From Acanthococcus lagerstroemiae (taxonomy: Eukaryota > Arthropoda > Insecta > Hemiptera > Eriococcidae): DNA of 64,000 nt. The translations under genes and the position numbers were made by a program. Numbering within the stretch: the first letter of the stretch is position 1; each line of letters opens with the position of its first letter. The stretch spans positions 19,184,603 through 19,248,602 of the forward strand of contig CM063112.1 in assembly GCA_031841125.1 (NCBI GenBank). Reading direction: 5' to 3'. Positions 1-11,809 of this stretch are shown here, piece by piece. The notes beneath the pieces are model-generated. The model searched no databases, was not told where the DNA came from, and saw only the letters and a list, made by a program, of their open reading frames with translations.

Positions 1-59
1 AAAGTTTTCTTGAGCTCATTTGCTGAAATCTGTGGGTTAAAATTATAATCTCGTCCGAG

Positions 60-335
60 CTGTCGTTCACTCTCGAAACCCAGTCTTTCAGAAAATTTAG
101 TTTTCCTGATTTGGAAGCGAAAATCGAACTCAGGAGCTTCATTTGGCTCATCTTTCCCAAAACTGACTTGCTCACCCTTGAAGCCCAGCCCTTCTAGAAG
201 ATTTAATTTTACCAAAACAGGAGCTAAAATCAAAGTAAGGAACTTCCTTCAAATCATTCAGTGAAATTTGTAAATGGAAATTATCGTACTCCGCACTGTT
301 TCCCACTCTTGAAAGTTAGTTTTCCTGGAAAAGTG
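60..335. repeat. Degenerate tandem repeat, about 3 copies
   Basis: Three diverged copies of a unit of roughly 105-135 bp can be aligned by the phrase 'CTC..GAAACCCAG' near 70, 'CCCTTGAAGCCCAG' near 174 and 'CTCTTGAAAG' near 305. Each is followed by an A/T-rich 'AATTTAGTTTTCC'-like stretch. No coding signal is visible. The copies are too diverged for an exact period to be given by eye. Confidence 0.45.
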
Positions 336-374
336 GTCAGTGATCTCAAAATCCGGAATTCTACAATTTATCTA

Positions 375-500
375 ATATTGTGTCCGACTTTTTCTCTGCT
401 TTTCTCTCTTTCCCTCTGTCTTCCGGCCTCTGTATCTGTTTGTTTCTCTGTCTCTTTGTCTTTTAGTCTCTCTGTCTTCATCTTTTGGCTCTGTCTTTCC
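375..500 (+). repeat. Pyrimidine-rich (TCTNTCTC) simple sequence
   Basis: A polypyrimidine tract of imperfect TCTC, TCTG and TTTC units. It produces a low-complexity Leu/Ser/Phe open frame, which I do not regard as a gene. The flanking sequence up to about 820 shows nothing recognisable. Confidence 0.6.
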
Positions 501-827
501 AAACGTTACGTAAATTTTCAACGTGCTTACAAAGAATATTCTTCTTTTTGAAATAATAATTTAAGCAAATTAAGTCATAATTAGGAACAAATTTGGGATA
601 ATTCGGAAATAGTTGAAGTGTGGTGTGTAAGCACGGTTGACTTTCCTACAGAACATACTGAAGGTTCTCAAGAATTCCGGTGTTGCTCTTCCCCTCCTCC
701 CGCGGAGGTAAACCATGAACATGGCGCAAGAATCAGTTTTGTATTTATTTAATCATTATTACCAATTATTTTTTAGCAAAAGTAATGAGAACTATTAAAC
801 TAAGAAAACCCGTTTCAAGCATAAACT

Positions 828-1067
828 GAAATCCTAGTTATGAAAATAACCATAGTCAGTTTTGAGTTATTTTTGACTTAAATGACAAATTGAGCTATAT
901 CCGCATCGATTGTAGAAAAACATTGCAGGTCATTTTATCAATTCATCACCTAAGAATTAAAAACAAGCAGGCAGTTCATTCATCTGAAAAGCGGATAGAA
1001 CTCAGTCTGTCATTTAAGTCAAATATCCAAAATTAGCTATGGTTGTTTTCATAATTAGGGATTCAAT
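828..1067. repeat. Inverted repeat, about 75-bp arms
   Basis: The left arm (828-904, beginning GAAATCCTAGTTATGAAAA and ending CTATATCCGC) is repeated in reverse complement at 993-1067, with roughly 80 percent identity and about 90 bp of spacer. Shared landmarks include ATGAAAA-AACCATAG and TTGACTTAAATGACA. It could be a small fold-back or MITE-like element. I could not see a convincing target duplication. Confidence 0.6.
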
Positions 1068-1069
1068 TG

Positions 1070-2035
1070 TTCCTTGTGAAATTCTACGTGGAGAGGTTTC
1101 ATAGTTTTGTCTTAACTACCCTTAAGAAAACCAAAATGAAGGGTTTAAAATGGCACCCTACAGTGCAACGGTAAGGGGCATACAATTTTGGTTATTTTTG
1201 CGCGGTCACCAAGTCCAGAGGGGAGAAAGGCTACTAATTTCCACCGAATCCTTTTCCTTACATCCCTATCTATCCATCATTGTTTACCCACTCCCCCCAA
1301 TAGGTACCACATTTTTCAATTTGTGTTTTATTAATGTTAGAAATGACTTCAGTAATAGAGTTTTCAGAACTTTCATTAGCACAAATCACCAAATCGAGAT
1401 ATCAGCGATTAGTGTTTCAAAAATACACGATTTAAGTTCGGCATCGGGTTTTGCTCTAAGTTGTAGATTGTGATTGCTGATGGGATATGGAGAATCAAAA
1501 AACTCCTGAAATACGATGTGAAAATCGTTTTATAAGTTTGAAGATCGCTGAACTCAACTTTGATAATGATTAGACTCTAAGTAGTACATTTCAGCGCCTA
1601 TGAGGAGGGAGGGTGGAGCTCAAAATTGGATATAACAATAAATACATACAATATTGATGTGGTTTTACAGGTTTCAGTTCGGATGTTTCTCTTGTCCCTT
1701 TTTCTCACATTTAAAACTGCTCTTTCTAAATTGTTCTAGTGGGCTTCTATTTTCCTTTCATCGTTTCTGGTGAGGGCCCATGTCTGGCACTGATACGATT
1801 AGGCCGGAAAGATGCAAGTGTTTGTAATTTGAATTGTCTGTTTTTTTTTTAAATATTTATTTTCCTTTCGAAATATGTTTTTACCCCCCCCCCCCCTCAA
1901 CTTTCATGAAATTGCAATCCTTTCTATTCCTCTACTAGACAAGTCATCTATAGAAAGAAACTTTGACCAAGGCAGATGAACTTTAAAACAGTTTTTATTC
2001 TTTTTTCTTCCAAATTTAAATGTTGTTTCTTTTAT
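1070..2035. other. No gene or clear repeat seen
   Basis: This is AT-rich sequence with short open frames in several phases and a 14-base C run near 1885-1898. I see no splice-bounded coding segment and no repeat shared with the rest of the window. Confidence 0.4.
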
Positions 2036-2039
2036 TTGA

Positions 2040-2205
2040 TAATAGTTTTGTCTTTCCCGGGTTAATAATTAGCCCGGCTCTTCCTTCCCAGTCAAACTTA
2101 ATTTATCAATTATTGTTTCTTGCTGTTCTTCTGGTCTTTCCGAGATCAGCATCACATCATCTGCAAAACGGAGATTATTCAGTTTCTCCCCATTTATACA
2201 TAACT
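2040..2205 (-). pseudogene. Reverse transcriptase fragment of a non-LTR retrotransposon
   Basis: The minus strand reads through LNNLRFADDVMLISE, the catalytic box of a LINE reverse transcriptase (FADD, at about 2156-2167), followed by an EEQQETIIDKL-like helix. That arrangement is typical of RTE-type and related LINE polymerases. A stop near 2069 and a shift in frame (the expected G-x-x-I-N-x-x-K-T-K continuation lies in another phase) show that it is decayed. Only about 50 residues of the polymerase palm remain, with no endonuclease nearby. The clade is inferred from a short stretch. Confidence 0.7.
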
Positions 2206-2442
2206 AGCAGCCCACCTAGAAACACTACAGACAGAAGACCTCGGAGAACGCCGACCCACCCCCAGGAAGACCAGTAAGCGCCAAGCCAGGTTCCCCATCA
2301 GCACCATCAGAATTACTACAGAGCAGGAAGAAAGGGGATCCTGGGCAGAGTTGTGTGTAATTTTGAATTTAGAGTCGGTGATGGCCAAACGGGATGGATG
2401 CCATATTTCTGACGCCCCTGGATCCACCGAAAGGGGCAGAGA
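2195..2442 (+). repeat. Dispersed repeat E, copy 1
   Basis: This matches 47150-47410 in the same orientation. Shared landmarks are the AACACYACAG-CA-AAGA opening, CCACC-CCAGGAAGAC, CAGAGCAG and the ending 'CCCCTGGATCC-CC-AAAGGGGC', a small self-complementary tail. The family may be the 3' end of a retroelement or a non-autonomous element. Coding potential is weak and not claimed. Confidence 0.65.
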
Positions 2443-2979
2443 CAAACAAACACATATATGTTGGAGATGAGAAATTTCTGCCGCTTAATAATTTCTGAAG
2501 AGAAGCAGCTACAACCATCAAATTTTAACAAAATGTGAAGAAGTTTAATGTAAAATACTTCTGAAACGTCCAAGTAAGAAAATAGGAGATCTAGAGTAGG
2601 CAAAATTTTGTGGCTCCCTTCTAATAAGGGCACCGAAATTTATTATAGCTTAAAACTTATTCAGAGTTTTTTCTATTTTACGAGAAGTAAAATAAAGGAA
2701 AAAATCAAAAGAAGGACATTCCACTCGGCAACCAGAAAAAGCAGGGTGATTTGAATTTTGTCCTAAACTACGACCAATAAGAAGTATTTCACCTTAACAC
2801 TCCAAATTTTCAAAAAAGTCTTCTTGAATTTTGTTTCAAATTTTAATGTCTGGGTAACCCAAACAATTAATTCAATTATTTAAAAAAAAAATCATTGACA
2901 AGAGGGAAAGAACAAGACGCAGTGGATACTTCTACTTCTTCCAGATTTAGATCGACAGGCAGATGAAAATGGTAAGAAG

Positions 2980-3683
2980 AGGGGAGCACTGAATGGAGGG
3001 GGGGAGTAAAAGTTGAATCTCAAATTGTAAAAGTTAATAATTTCAATAAGTGAAAGAGGTTAAGTATTATGAATTTAAAAGTATGTTGAGCACGTAACAA
3101 ATCACTTAAGAGTCGTCAAAGGAACGGTATTTAGTTTGAAGATTTTTTTTGAAACACTGAGAATAGCCGATTGCATTTTTTCAGTCCATAATTTACAAAT
3201 TTTTGATATTTGTGAAAATATTGAAACATATGTAATTATAAGTGGTCCATATTGAGGGACCAAAACAACAAACATTTTCCAAAACGACTTACTGCCAGTT
3301 CTGAACCTTCAATCAAAAACTCTACATAGCATTCGAATCATATTCTTCTGGGTTTAATGTAGCACCTTTAGCATTCAAATTATATTCGTTTGGGTTCGAA
3401 GTAACACCACTGAAAAAAATTTTCTATCACTTTTTTCCAAAATTATGACACAAAACCTACATGGTAATGGAAAAAGTTAAAAGCGTCGAAATTGTTTTTT
3501 CCATGTATTTTTTTCTGAGAGGGGGGGGGGAGGAGGCTTCCAAGTTTGAATAGTTCAACATATATCGAGAAAATATATCAAAGACAACAGCTTAGGTTTT
3601 TAGCCAACAAGTAGCGTCGTAAACAGACGAGATAGGCCGGTGGCCCATATTGGGAACAGGTCCACATTAGACTATACCTTACT
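2980..3683 (-). mobile_element. TA-type DNA element family T, diverged copy
   Basis: The sequence is the reverse complement of much of 24017-24887. Shared blocks include GTGGTCCATATTGAG, GAACCTTCAATCAAAAACTC, CACGTAACAAATCACTT and, at the right end, AGACGAGATAGGCCGGTGG followed by a degenerate TAGACTATACCTTACTT terminus. The left boundary is uncertain. There is no transposase coding sequence, so it is non-autonomous. Confidence 0.7.
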
Positions 3684-3689
3684 TTAAAT

Positions 3690-4559
3690 GTGTTCTTCGT
3701 TTCGGGGGGTATTCTTTCAACAAACACATCGACTCCTTAGAGCAAAATAGTGCTATATACATTTTATTGAAATTGGCAGAAGAGGGGGAAGTTTTCAATA
3801 GCCTATCACTCATGTGTTACGAAATCGTGACGTCATGCTTACGTGAGTTGATGTTTTGCCAGCATCAACATGCAGTGTTGCACATGATAAAGCGTAAAAT
3901 TTCCTTTCCAAAATGATACCAATAACTCATTTCCACCCAAAAATATACACGGCACTATTTTGCTAGGTGTCGACATTATCTTACGCCCTAAATACGTCAA
4001 GCTTTAAATTCAAAAATTTGTATCTCAGACTGCGCTCGCTGATTTTGAGAAATCACAAAACCGCGTCGAACCAGTGCCAAGGGTCTGTCTCCAAAATATT
4101 TATGCAATTTTGCTCAAATTTTTATTTGATCCCTCCCCCTTCCAAACAAAAAATCGCGAGTCTAAAATGTTAGTGGACAAACTTAAAAATTTTACTTTTT
4201 CCAGATTTCGGGCATCTCCCTTACTTACACTTCTGGTACATATTGTGCATTTGTGTTCTAAATTTAATTTAAAATTAATTGATTATCAACTGATTTAATA
4301 ATAAATATTCAAAAAAATAAAAATAAAATAGAAATGAACCTAATTTTATTCATAAGGACATAACGATTATAAATTTATTTAGATTTGTTTTAATTGATAA
4401 AAAGTAGACACACCATCAGCTTCAGTCTGTCTCCCAAAATTGGGAAATTCATTTTCGAAAAATAAGTCTGTGGGAAGAAGAGAGTCTGAATTTGTGTTTA
4501 AATCCCAATTCCAAAAATGATTGTTATCATAATTTATAATCTCAGAGTTGAGAATACCA
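3690..4559. other. No gene seen
   Basis: AT-rich sequence with several short overlapping open frames of at most about 75 codons. None has splice signals, conserved-looking composition or a second copy in the window. Confidence 0.4.
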
Positions 4560-5565
4560 GGGTCATTCTTCATGAACTAAGAATATTTTATCACTAGTAA
4601 ATTTTGAACCATAACTTTCGATTTTTCTTTGGGTACTTTGGGTAGTACAATAACATCCGCAACAAATTCTACCGCTTCAAATCACCAGAAAAGACAACTA
4701 CCATCTTTTGAATGGAAAAAGCATAGGGAGATGTCCATCGTCGTGGATGTTACCATCTTGTCTCATTATACGTGTTATATTTTTTAAAGTTTTTGTTTCA
4801 AGTTGGGCTTTTCTAACAATATGATATTATTATTCAGAAATATTGGAAGCAAGGGCGCCGGAGATTGGGGGAGGGAAGAGACCCCCACTATCATTTTGCT
4901 CCCTCGGTCAAACTCAAATTACAGATAGGTAATTGAATGAAAGTCCATTATTAATTACACAGGTTTCCTGTAATTTTTTCCAACAAATATCGCTATACCT
5001 ACACCCTAATTATTTGCCCTAAAAATTTCTTCATTAGTGCCCCTCCCTCCGGAAAAATGTTTCTTACAGCGCCTCTGATTGGAAGTATGTGTTACAAAGT
5101 CCTCAGTGACTTGAAATTTCCAAAAAGAATGGCGTTAAGTTCTATTACCAGGGTTTTCAGTCCATTGTCGTGGTCAGTCTGTGGTGCAAAGATACGGGCC
5201 GTATACATTTTTCAGCACAACAAATAGCAATACTGGTATAGTTTTGATCCCTGAACACGACCCATGTGCCAGGTCGTAGTCAATAGTCACTGGCGCATGT
5301 GATAGCTCAATTTTCAAGACTTCCATGGAAATGAAAATTCTTGAAGGTGTTTTGTTCGCAGTCGCGGATGGTGCTTTCGCCATGGAGAATATGTCTATCG
5401 TCGTGGACAGAATTCGTCCCCCTCTCTAAATTTTGATGCTCCTACTCTGTAAATTATTTGAGTATTCTCTACTACTTATAAACCAAGTACATATTACAAG
5501 GAAGGGGGGGGGGGTCTAACGGAAAATGAATGTTCTCAATAATCTTAGTTTCTGGAAAATGACCC
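4560..5565 (+). mobile_element. Dispersed element family A, copy 1 (interrupted)
   Basis: The element starts GGGTCATTCTTCATGAACTAAG and ends with the inverted form CTTAGTTTCTGGAAAATGACCC, so it carries terminal inverted repeats of about 20 bp. Internal hallmarks are several copies of a palindrome-like motif, TCCATCGTCGTGGA or TCCATTGTCGTGG. Related copies lie at 8520-9110, 9439-9625 (partial) and 50040-50680 (inverted). No coding sequence is visible. A younger MITE at 4850-5077 is inserted inside it. Confidence 0.72.
4850..5077. mobile_element. hAT-like MITE nested in family A, perfect TSD
   Basis: A 228-bp insert with related ends: CAAGGGCGCCGG on the left, and the reverse complement of the right end, CAGAGGCGCTG. 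It is flanked by the exact 8-bp duplication ATTGGAAG (4842-4849 and 5078-5085). The sister copy of family A at about 8824-8831 has a single uninterrupted ATTGGAAG at the same place, so the pre-insertion site is preserved. An 8-bp duplication is the signature of hAT-superfamily transposases. It has no coding capacity. Confidence 0.88.
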
Positions 5566-6300
5566 GCAAATATACATATTACGTTCCGATATACACCTTC
5601 AGACCTTCACTCAGCTGTACTCCGGTAATTTCAACTGCCCTGTAACCCTAATTACAAATCCCTTCAACCGGAAACAACACATGGTTTTCACGAAACAGAA
5701 ATAAAACCGAAGCCGCATAAATTACTCGTACAAATCTTTCATCGGAAGCATGGAAAGCTGCAACACTCTGTACTGTTATTCGGCTAATTAAAATTTTCTA
5801 ACAATGACGTGCTAAAAGGTGGTTAGCTGGCTACCTACCCGCAGTGCCCACTTACCCCACTGTTTATACTGCACTGGTTAACAGTCTATTTCATTCATAC
5901 ACGCGGCACATGGCTCTGCATTTCTCGAGCACGCGACCTACATTTTCAATACTCGATGTTTGCTCTGCAATATAATCGAAATCTCGCTCTTCTTTACCTT
6001 AAGCTTTGCACGTTACCCCTTCGTCTCGCAGTACAGGCTTATAATCTCAGAAATGAGGCTAATAAGGACATTTCCTCCTGAACCCACAATTGCCCCCCTC
6101 CCTCCCCAGGAAAAAGGTGATTCTTTGGCGTGAAATTCGTAGGTTTGCTCCGAACTTCTCCCCTTCCCGGAAAAATGGTTGCTCCCCGGGCCTATTCGTG
6201 AATAGTCTTGTTTGTTCAATACTTCTATAGTTTTGACATTGGAAAAAAGTTCTATATGACTAAATGTATAATTTCACGAATTTCCCAGATTTTGCGCGCT
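5566..6300. other. No gene seen
   Basis: Mixed-composition sequence without a repeat partner in the window. Short open frames near 6013-6219 on the minus strand lack any family resemblance. Confidence 0.35.
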
Positions 6301-6303
6301 GGT

Positions 6304-6402
6304 ATGGGGAGCGCATAAGTCAGTATTCGCTATCAAAAATCACGCGTGCGCTCTAACTTGTTTTGTACCATTCGGAATACTAACTTATGGGCACCCCCTG
6401 TA
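6304..6402. repeat. Small hairpin element
   Basis: GCGCATAAGTCAGTATTCG on the left is matched in inverted orientation by GAATACTAACTTATGGGCAC on the right. The whole is a roughly 95-bp hairpin with a GC-rich centre (CACGCGTGCGC). The outer GGGGAG/CACCCCCTG bases extend the pairing. It could be a tiny MITE or the solo end of a larger one. Confidence 0.55.
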
Positions 6403-8515
6403 TATCTCCCCTAAGACTGATGTTGGGAAAAATTCTTTTTATTGCTTGTTGAAAGATGGTGTTCTCCGACAGGGCTATAATTGTTCAGGAGCTCGTACCA
6501 CGCTCCCTTTTCACCAAAAAGAGCATTCAATTACCCAAATATTCCATCGCCCTGGCTGTAACACACTGCTTTTTATTGATATTTCTCCTGGAAAAGACAT
6601 AATTATGTTTTTAGTCATTATATAGGTACAATGAATTAATTAGTAGACATTGGAGTACGCGTTGAGTATGCAATTAGTGACACAAAAGTACTCTATGAGA
6701 CTGTCTCAAGGTCAGAATATCGGTAAGATGTATTCTTTCGTCGCCTCGGTCAATTTTTATTCGATGTTTTGGGGAACACTGATATTATAATTCAAGTCAG
6801 AAACTGCCATGAATGGCTTCATTTCTGCGACATAAACGCCATGCACTGGTGGAATTGTGAATTAAAATAGAGAAGTGACCTTCGAATTTATTCTATGGAA
6901 CTATCCATGTATTTACAAATTTTAACATCCAGGGCCCCGGTTATCACTTCATCGTCGGCAGACCAGCCTACGAACCTGAAAATAGCAAGAATGTGTTGGT
7001 ATGTAAGTGCATGTTAATCATACATCTCAAAATTAATGCAAAATAATTTCGACAGGCAAGATATAATTGGAATTCCCACATTCTTTCCGACAATCTGGGT
7101 TCTCATAATTTTCCTTTGCTGTGGCTCAACACGATTTTCATAACCTCAAGTAAGAAAAGAAGTGCACGTTTTGTAAATACAGGGTGTCTCTTTTGTAATG
7201 ATCCCCTTTCCACCTAGTAAGTAAGCAACCTACGCCGACAATATGTAGATATGTTTGCATGCTCTTACTTTTGAAGGGGCTGAGTTATGGTCAAATTTTG
7301 AAAAGTTTTCTATCTTTGATATTTCTTCCTTCTTCTCACGTCTGGAGATAGACAAATAAATGGTACCAGTAGGTAATAGTAGAGGGCAGTTGTGCAAAAA
7401 AAAAAAAATGGTCGGAATCGGTTCAACAGGATTTAAAATCAATTTTAGTACAAATTACATCAGAAAATTTTCACATTTTTTTTCAATTTCCCGTGAAATT
7501 GGCCCTCTTAAGCTACTGTTTTTTTTATTTGCAATAGATTGTACATTAAATTTCCCATAAAAAAGTCATTGGCAGCGAAATTTAAAATTTTACACTACTA
7601 AATGTTCTTACAGATTAGCTCAACTGTCCTAATGAAGATGTTGAATATTATGTCATCTTTTCAAAAGACCCGATTTTCATGTCAAATCATGTATCTGGCA
7701 GGTATTAATTGCAGTGGCGGCAATTCGGACCATTCTTTTTTTTCTTTTTTTTTTTTTACTTTGGCGACCGCAATTCGAACATCTCATTTCATTCCATGGG
7801 CCGCAATTCAAACATTATTTTTCTATCCCCTCTAGTTTCGGGATGCAACTCGGATCTAGCCTAGAAAGCAATAGTGAAGGCAAAATATCAATAAAATATC
7901 AAAATATCGATATTCAGAAATATCGAAACAATATCACTATTAAAATGAGAAATATCGATATCAAAAATCTTCAAATATTGCCATCACTATTTTCCTAGCG
8001 AAATCATTTTCAGTTAGACTTTCAAAAATCCTCCGTTTCTGCCCCTTCCTACCAGCCAGAATTCTGCAACCCATATCGCGACAAGGAAGCAAAACCCAGC
8101 TGCACTAGTTATTCAGTCCGGGTACGCTGACCCCGAAACCATGACAATGACTCCACACGCATTTCTCTGAAACACGTCATTCCTAAACGCACTAATTCCG
8201 GCCTATAAAAACGAGCGAAAATCAATTCCACGACATGAAGGAATGGTGTACGAAAATTTCAATAACTTCGAGCCACGACTATCAAAAACCACATATTAGG
8301 TATGTTCGACTGATATCCTGCGACTGTAAATTCTGTCGACTATACGAGTGTATTCGAACTGAGCAGAGTTTCGATTCAATGCTTTTTGCCTTTTAAGAGG
8401 GAAAATGTCGTCGGGCGAGGTCACATGATTTCTACTCGTATTATAAACACGCGATCAGATCTGTAAGTAATCTGTTAAATATTTTTTTTAGATTTTATTA
8501 AAGTCAAACGAGCAT
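6403..8515. other. Mostly featureless; one weak exon candidate at 6933-6998
   Basis: AT-rich sequence. A 66-base segment at 6933-6998, bounded by AG before and GTATGTAAG after, has an open frame with plausible amino-acid composition, but it is too short to call. At 7160-7200 a phrase resembling a mariner terminus (CAGGGTGTCTCTTTTGTAAT) occurs without a partner end. Poly-A and poly-T runs lie near 7397 and 7737. Confidence 0.3.
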
Positions 8516-8519
8516 GGCT

Positions 8520-9110
8520 GGGTCATTTTCCAGAAATTGAGAATATTTTATTAGCAAATTTTGAACTCTACTTTTCGATTTATTTGTTGTTGTTGTTTTC
8601 TTCTCTTTTTTTTTTTGGGGGGGGGGGAGTAATTTTGGGGTACACAATAACGTACGCAACAAATTCCATCAATCAAATTCATCACACAGGACAATTAAAT
8701 ATTATATTTGAGAGGAAAAAGCATACGGAGGTGTCCATCGTCGTGGATATTCTTGTCTCAATTATCTGTTGTATTATTTTCTTGTTTCAAGTTGTCTTTT
8801 CCCAATAAAGTTGTATTATTATAGATTGGAAGTATAATAGTAAAAAATTCAATTTGCTGTTAGTGACTTCACATTTTTAGAAGGGATGGCGTACACATAA
8901 AGTTCTGTTACTGAAGTTTTCAGTCCATTGTCGTGAAGATATGTGCCTTACTCTTCTTTTTGAGCAAAAAATGGCAATACTGGTACAGTTTTGATCCCTG
9001 AACATAATCCAGGTGACAGATCGTAGTCATTGGCGCATGTGATGGCATATCGAAAATTCGGTGGAAAAGGAAATTCTTGAAGCTGTTTTGTCCGTAGTCG
9101 TGTCTAGAGG
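8520..9110 (+). mobile_element. Dispersed element family A, copy 2
   Basis: It begins GGGTCATTTTCCAGAAATTG, the same terminus as the copy at 4560, and follows that copy through GTCCATCGTCGTGGAT, CAGTCCATTGTCGTG, TTTTGATCCCTGAACA and the CGTAGTCGTG block. It lacks the nested MITE. The right terminal repeat is not seen, so it appears truncated near 9110. Confidence 0.7.
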
Positions 9111-9438
9111 AATTGGAATTTTCCAGTTTTTGAAAGCAACCCCGCCTACCTTGCCTGACTTCGATTTGAATCTATAATAGCTTAAATTTAGCACGGCTGT
9201 TAGAGAAAAGCTATGCACTTTATTATGTTGTGTGTAGCATTCAAATGGCGAATGGATCAGTTTTGAGAATGAATTCCTTTTGTCAGACCTATCTGAATTC
9301 AGGTCTGAGGAAAATGGCGGATCGACGTCGGAATTTAGGCTAGAAACAGCCGAAGATGGCATAAAATGTAAAATGTTTCAAACAAAGTTTAAAACTATTT
9401 AAAATTTTCATATAATAGGTCTTTTAGATGGGGGGGGG

Positions 9439-9625
9439 GGTGTCATTCTTCAGAAACTGAGGCTATTTTGTTACCAGTAAATTTAAAATCCTAACTTTCG
9501 ATTTTTTTCTCTTTTTTTTTCTTCTTGTTTTAAGGGGTAAGGTGAGGATTTTAGGTAACACAATAACACCCGCAACAACTTCCTCCAATCCATTTCACCA
9601 ATTACTTTGAACTAAAGTAAGAATT
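9439..9625 (+). mobile_element. Dispersed element family A, partial copy 3
   Basis: This has the family terminus with a changed first base (GTGTCATTCTTCAGAAACTGAGG), then the CCTAACTTTCGATTTTT and ACACAATAAC-CCCGCAACAA blocks found in copies 1 and 2. It ends after about 190 bp. A 10-base G run abuts its left end. Confidence 0.6.
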
Positions 9626-9746
9626 GTGAAACACGAGGGAGGGACGGAGATTTAATTTTTTAATTTCATAAAATATGTCATGGATATCGTGACGTCGGAC
9701 GAAAAACTATACCTTAAGTATGAAAATTTTTGCATTTTGGCATTTT

Positions 9747-9998
9747 ATAATGAGTAGCCTAGAATCAAAACTCACTTCTGACATTTCACTTCGAGGGCGC
9801 AAATCGGCAAAATACTGTACACGGGTGCAGGAATATCTTTGCTGTGCCTGTAAACGTGGAGTATGTTATACACACTCCACGTTCACAGGCACAGCAAAGA
9901 TATTCCTGCACCCGTGTACAGTATTTTGCCGATTTGCGCCCTCGAAGTGCAATGGCAAAAGTGAGTTTTGATTCTTGACTATAGGCTACTCATTATGC
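9747..9998. mobile_element. Near-perfect hairpin element family H, copy 1
   Basis: About 250 bp fold on themselves. The arm reading CGAGGGCGCAAATCGGC, then ACTGTACACGGGTGCAGG, returns in exact reverse complement after a short spacer near 9865. The outer part (TAATGAGTAGCCTA ... TAGGCTACTCATTA) also pairs, apart from an 8-base insertion in the right arm. A second copy lies at 38908-39154. No protein is encoded: the open frames here are palindrome artefacts. Confidence 0.85.
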
Positions 9999-10254
9999 TT
10001 TTACTACTGGGTATGCTTGAACGAAAACCGTAACGCTCCCCCAGGCTCGAAGCCAGTGACATTTCCATGGAAATTTATTTTTTCTTCTAGCCTTGTGCTC
10101 ATTGATCTTGATCTTTGATGCGCCCTGCGCGACTACAGTCTGCAGCCGTATTGTTAATACAAATTCCCATGGAAAATGTTTTTATTAGGATAAGAAAGCA
10201 TATACAATGTTACAGTACGTGTTTCTGTAGGAGACACGTATTTTTGTGCGTCTT

Positions 10255-10450
10255 GTTAAACTTATTTGTTTTAGTGTCCAGTCGAGCCTTAAGAAGTCCT
10301 AAATAGGTCTATAAGAGTCCCAAAGAAGTCTGAAACAGCCTGGAACAGTCTTTGTTGAGGGTAAAATAATAATCCGAATCCGAAAAAGCTTGAGAAATAT
10401 TCTGGGACAATTCTGGACGAGTATTAAAAAATTGAGAACACCTGACAGAA
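10255..10450 (+). repeat. Degenerate AGTCTT/AGTCC patch
   Basis: A patch of imperfect short repeats of the AAGTCCTAAA, AGAGTCCCAAAGAAGTCTGAAACAG type. The same motif class recurs at 21985-22245, 22735-22990, 25560-25810, 35225-35990, 36640-36840, 38200-38640, 43570-43880 and 55040-55325. Confidence 0.6.
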
Positions 10451-11409
10451 TTTAAAAAATGTATAATGTATCCCCCTTCCCTCCAAACTGTAAAAAATGT
10501 TTAAAATATTTTTTATGACTAGGGAAGTAGAAGGTAAGAAATTATCCCCCTCGAGAAAAAATTTGCGTTAATCACAATTTAATTTTGAAGATATTTTGGT
10601 AGGCAGATCAAAAATAGTATATAGGCTGTAATTGAGTAAACTGATTTCAGAAATAAAGTTTGTTTATTGGCGTCAGCACAAAGAGGTTGCAGCGGAACAT
10701 TGTATGCCGCATCACTTTAAAAACACGCAGTGCAAAGTATCATTCATACCCCCCCCCGCACACACACTAGGGAAATAACTCAGAGAATAGAAAACTGATA
10801 GAAGGGCTCCTTGAGAAACTTTAGAAACACGATTTCTCGCTTGTTAGCTCTGTTTCTGAGGATAAACACATGTTTTTCTTTTTTCCGTTTTTTTTTTTTT
10901 TTTTTTTTTTGACTTAAATCTTTTCTTCCGCTGAAAAATCTTTCGACGCCTTTGAATTTGCCTCATAAGATTTATAATGTACCTGTTTATTTCAAAAGGT
11001 AAATCCACGTCCCTCATTTTCCATTCTGATCGATAAATCGGATCGACGCAATGCCTAAGGAACGATTTTAAGTGGCAAGAGATAGTCTTTCTTTTTCAAT
11101 GAAAAAATTCTCTCACCCAAAAAGAAGAGTGAGGTTAAAGACACATCACTTAATTTCCCGAGTTTTCAGTGAGAAAATATCGAACAAATCACGAAAATAG
11201 ACATCCTGTGTGTAGTTACTTTTGAATATTAGATCAGATTTTTAATTCGGATCGTATTCCGTACTCTATATTCAAATTTCACTCATGAAATGAGCAAAAT
11301 TGAGATGAAGAAGATAAATAAAGTACTGAAATCCGATGTTTCGGGTCGCTAATTTCAAAGATTCCGTCAAAATTTTGCTCATTTCACTTGTTTTAAGAAA
11401 GAAATTCGA
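10451..11409. other. No gene seen
   Basis: AT-rich filler with a 25-base T run near 10887-10911 and a C run near 10750. No coding or repeat structure is recognised. Confidence 0.35.
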
Positions 11410-11417
11410 ATTTTAGA

Positions 11418-11796
11418 CAGGGACGTACCGAGGAGCTTTTCCTGGGGAGGGGAAGGGGGAGGAGGGGTGTAAAAATTGTGAAAGCCCCAACTGACTCAAC
11501 TCAGAATTCCCAAGTATCAAAGCAAAAAAAAAAAAAAAAATTTCTTGACCTGTTGCATTTTTCCAACTGACTCAACTCAAAATTCCCAAGCATCAAAGCA
11601 AAAGAAGAAAAACCTTTTGCCTGGTTCGGTTTTCCCAACTTCTCAACTCAATTTCCAGGTATCAAAGCAAAAAAAGAAAAGTGTTGGATTTTTCCAACTC
11701 ACCTAACTGAAATGGTAAATTTTCCCAACTGCTGAGTGTAAAATTCCTACGGGGGAAGTTGCCCCCCTCCCAACCCCCCCTATCGGTACGTTCTTG
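11418..11796 (-). mobile_element. hAT-like MITE family M1, copy 1
   Basis: The termini are CAGGGACGTACCGA and, inverted, TCGGTACGTTCTTG. The flanks ATTTTAGA (11410-11417) and ATTTTAGG (11797-11804) match at 7 of 8 bases, as expected for an aged hAT target duplication. The interior holds about three tandem units of roughly 75 bp (CCAACTGACTCAACTCAGAA, then TTCCCAAGTATCAAAGCAAA, then poly-A). It lies in the opposite orientation to the other three family members. Confidence 0.88.
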
Positions 11797-11809
11797 ATTT
11801 TAGGGAACA

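Noticed and set aside
9720..9971. 83-codon frame over the hairpin
   Set aside because: The frame runs through both arms of a near-perfect palindrome and has no independent coding signal.
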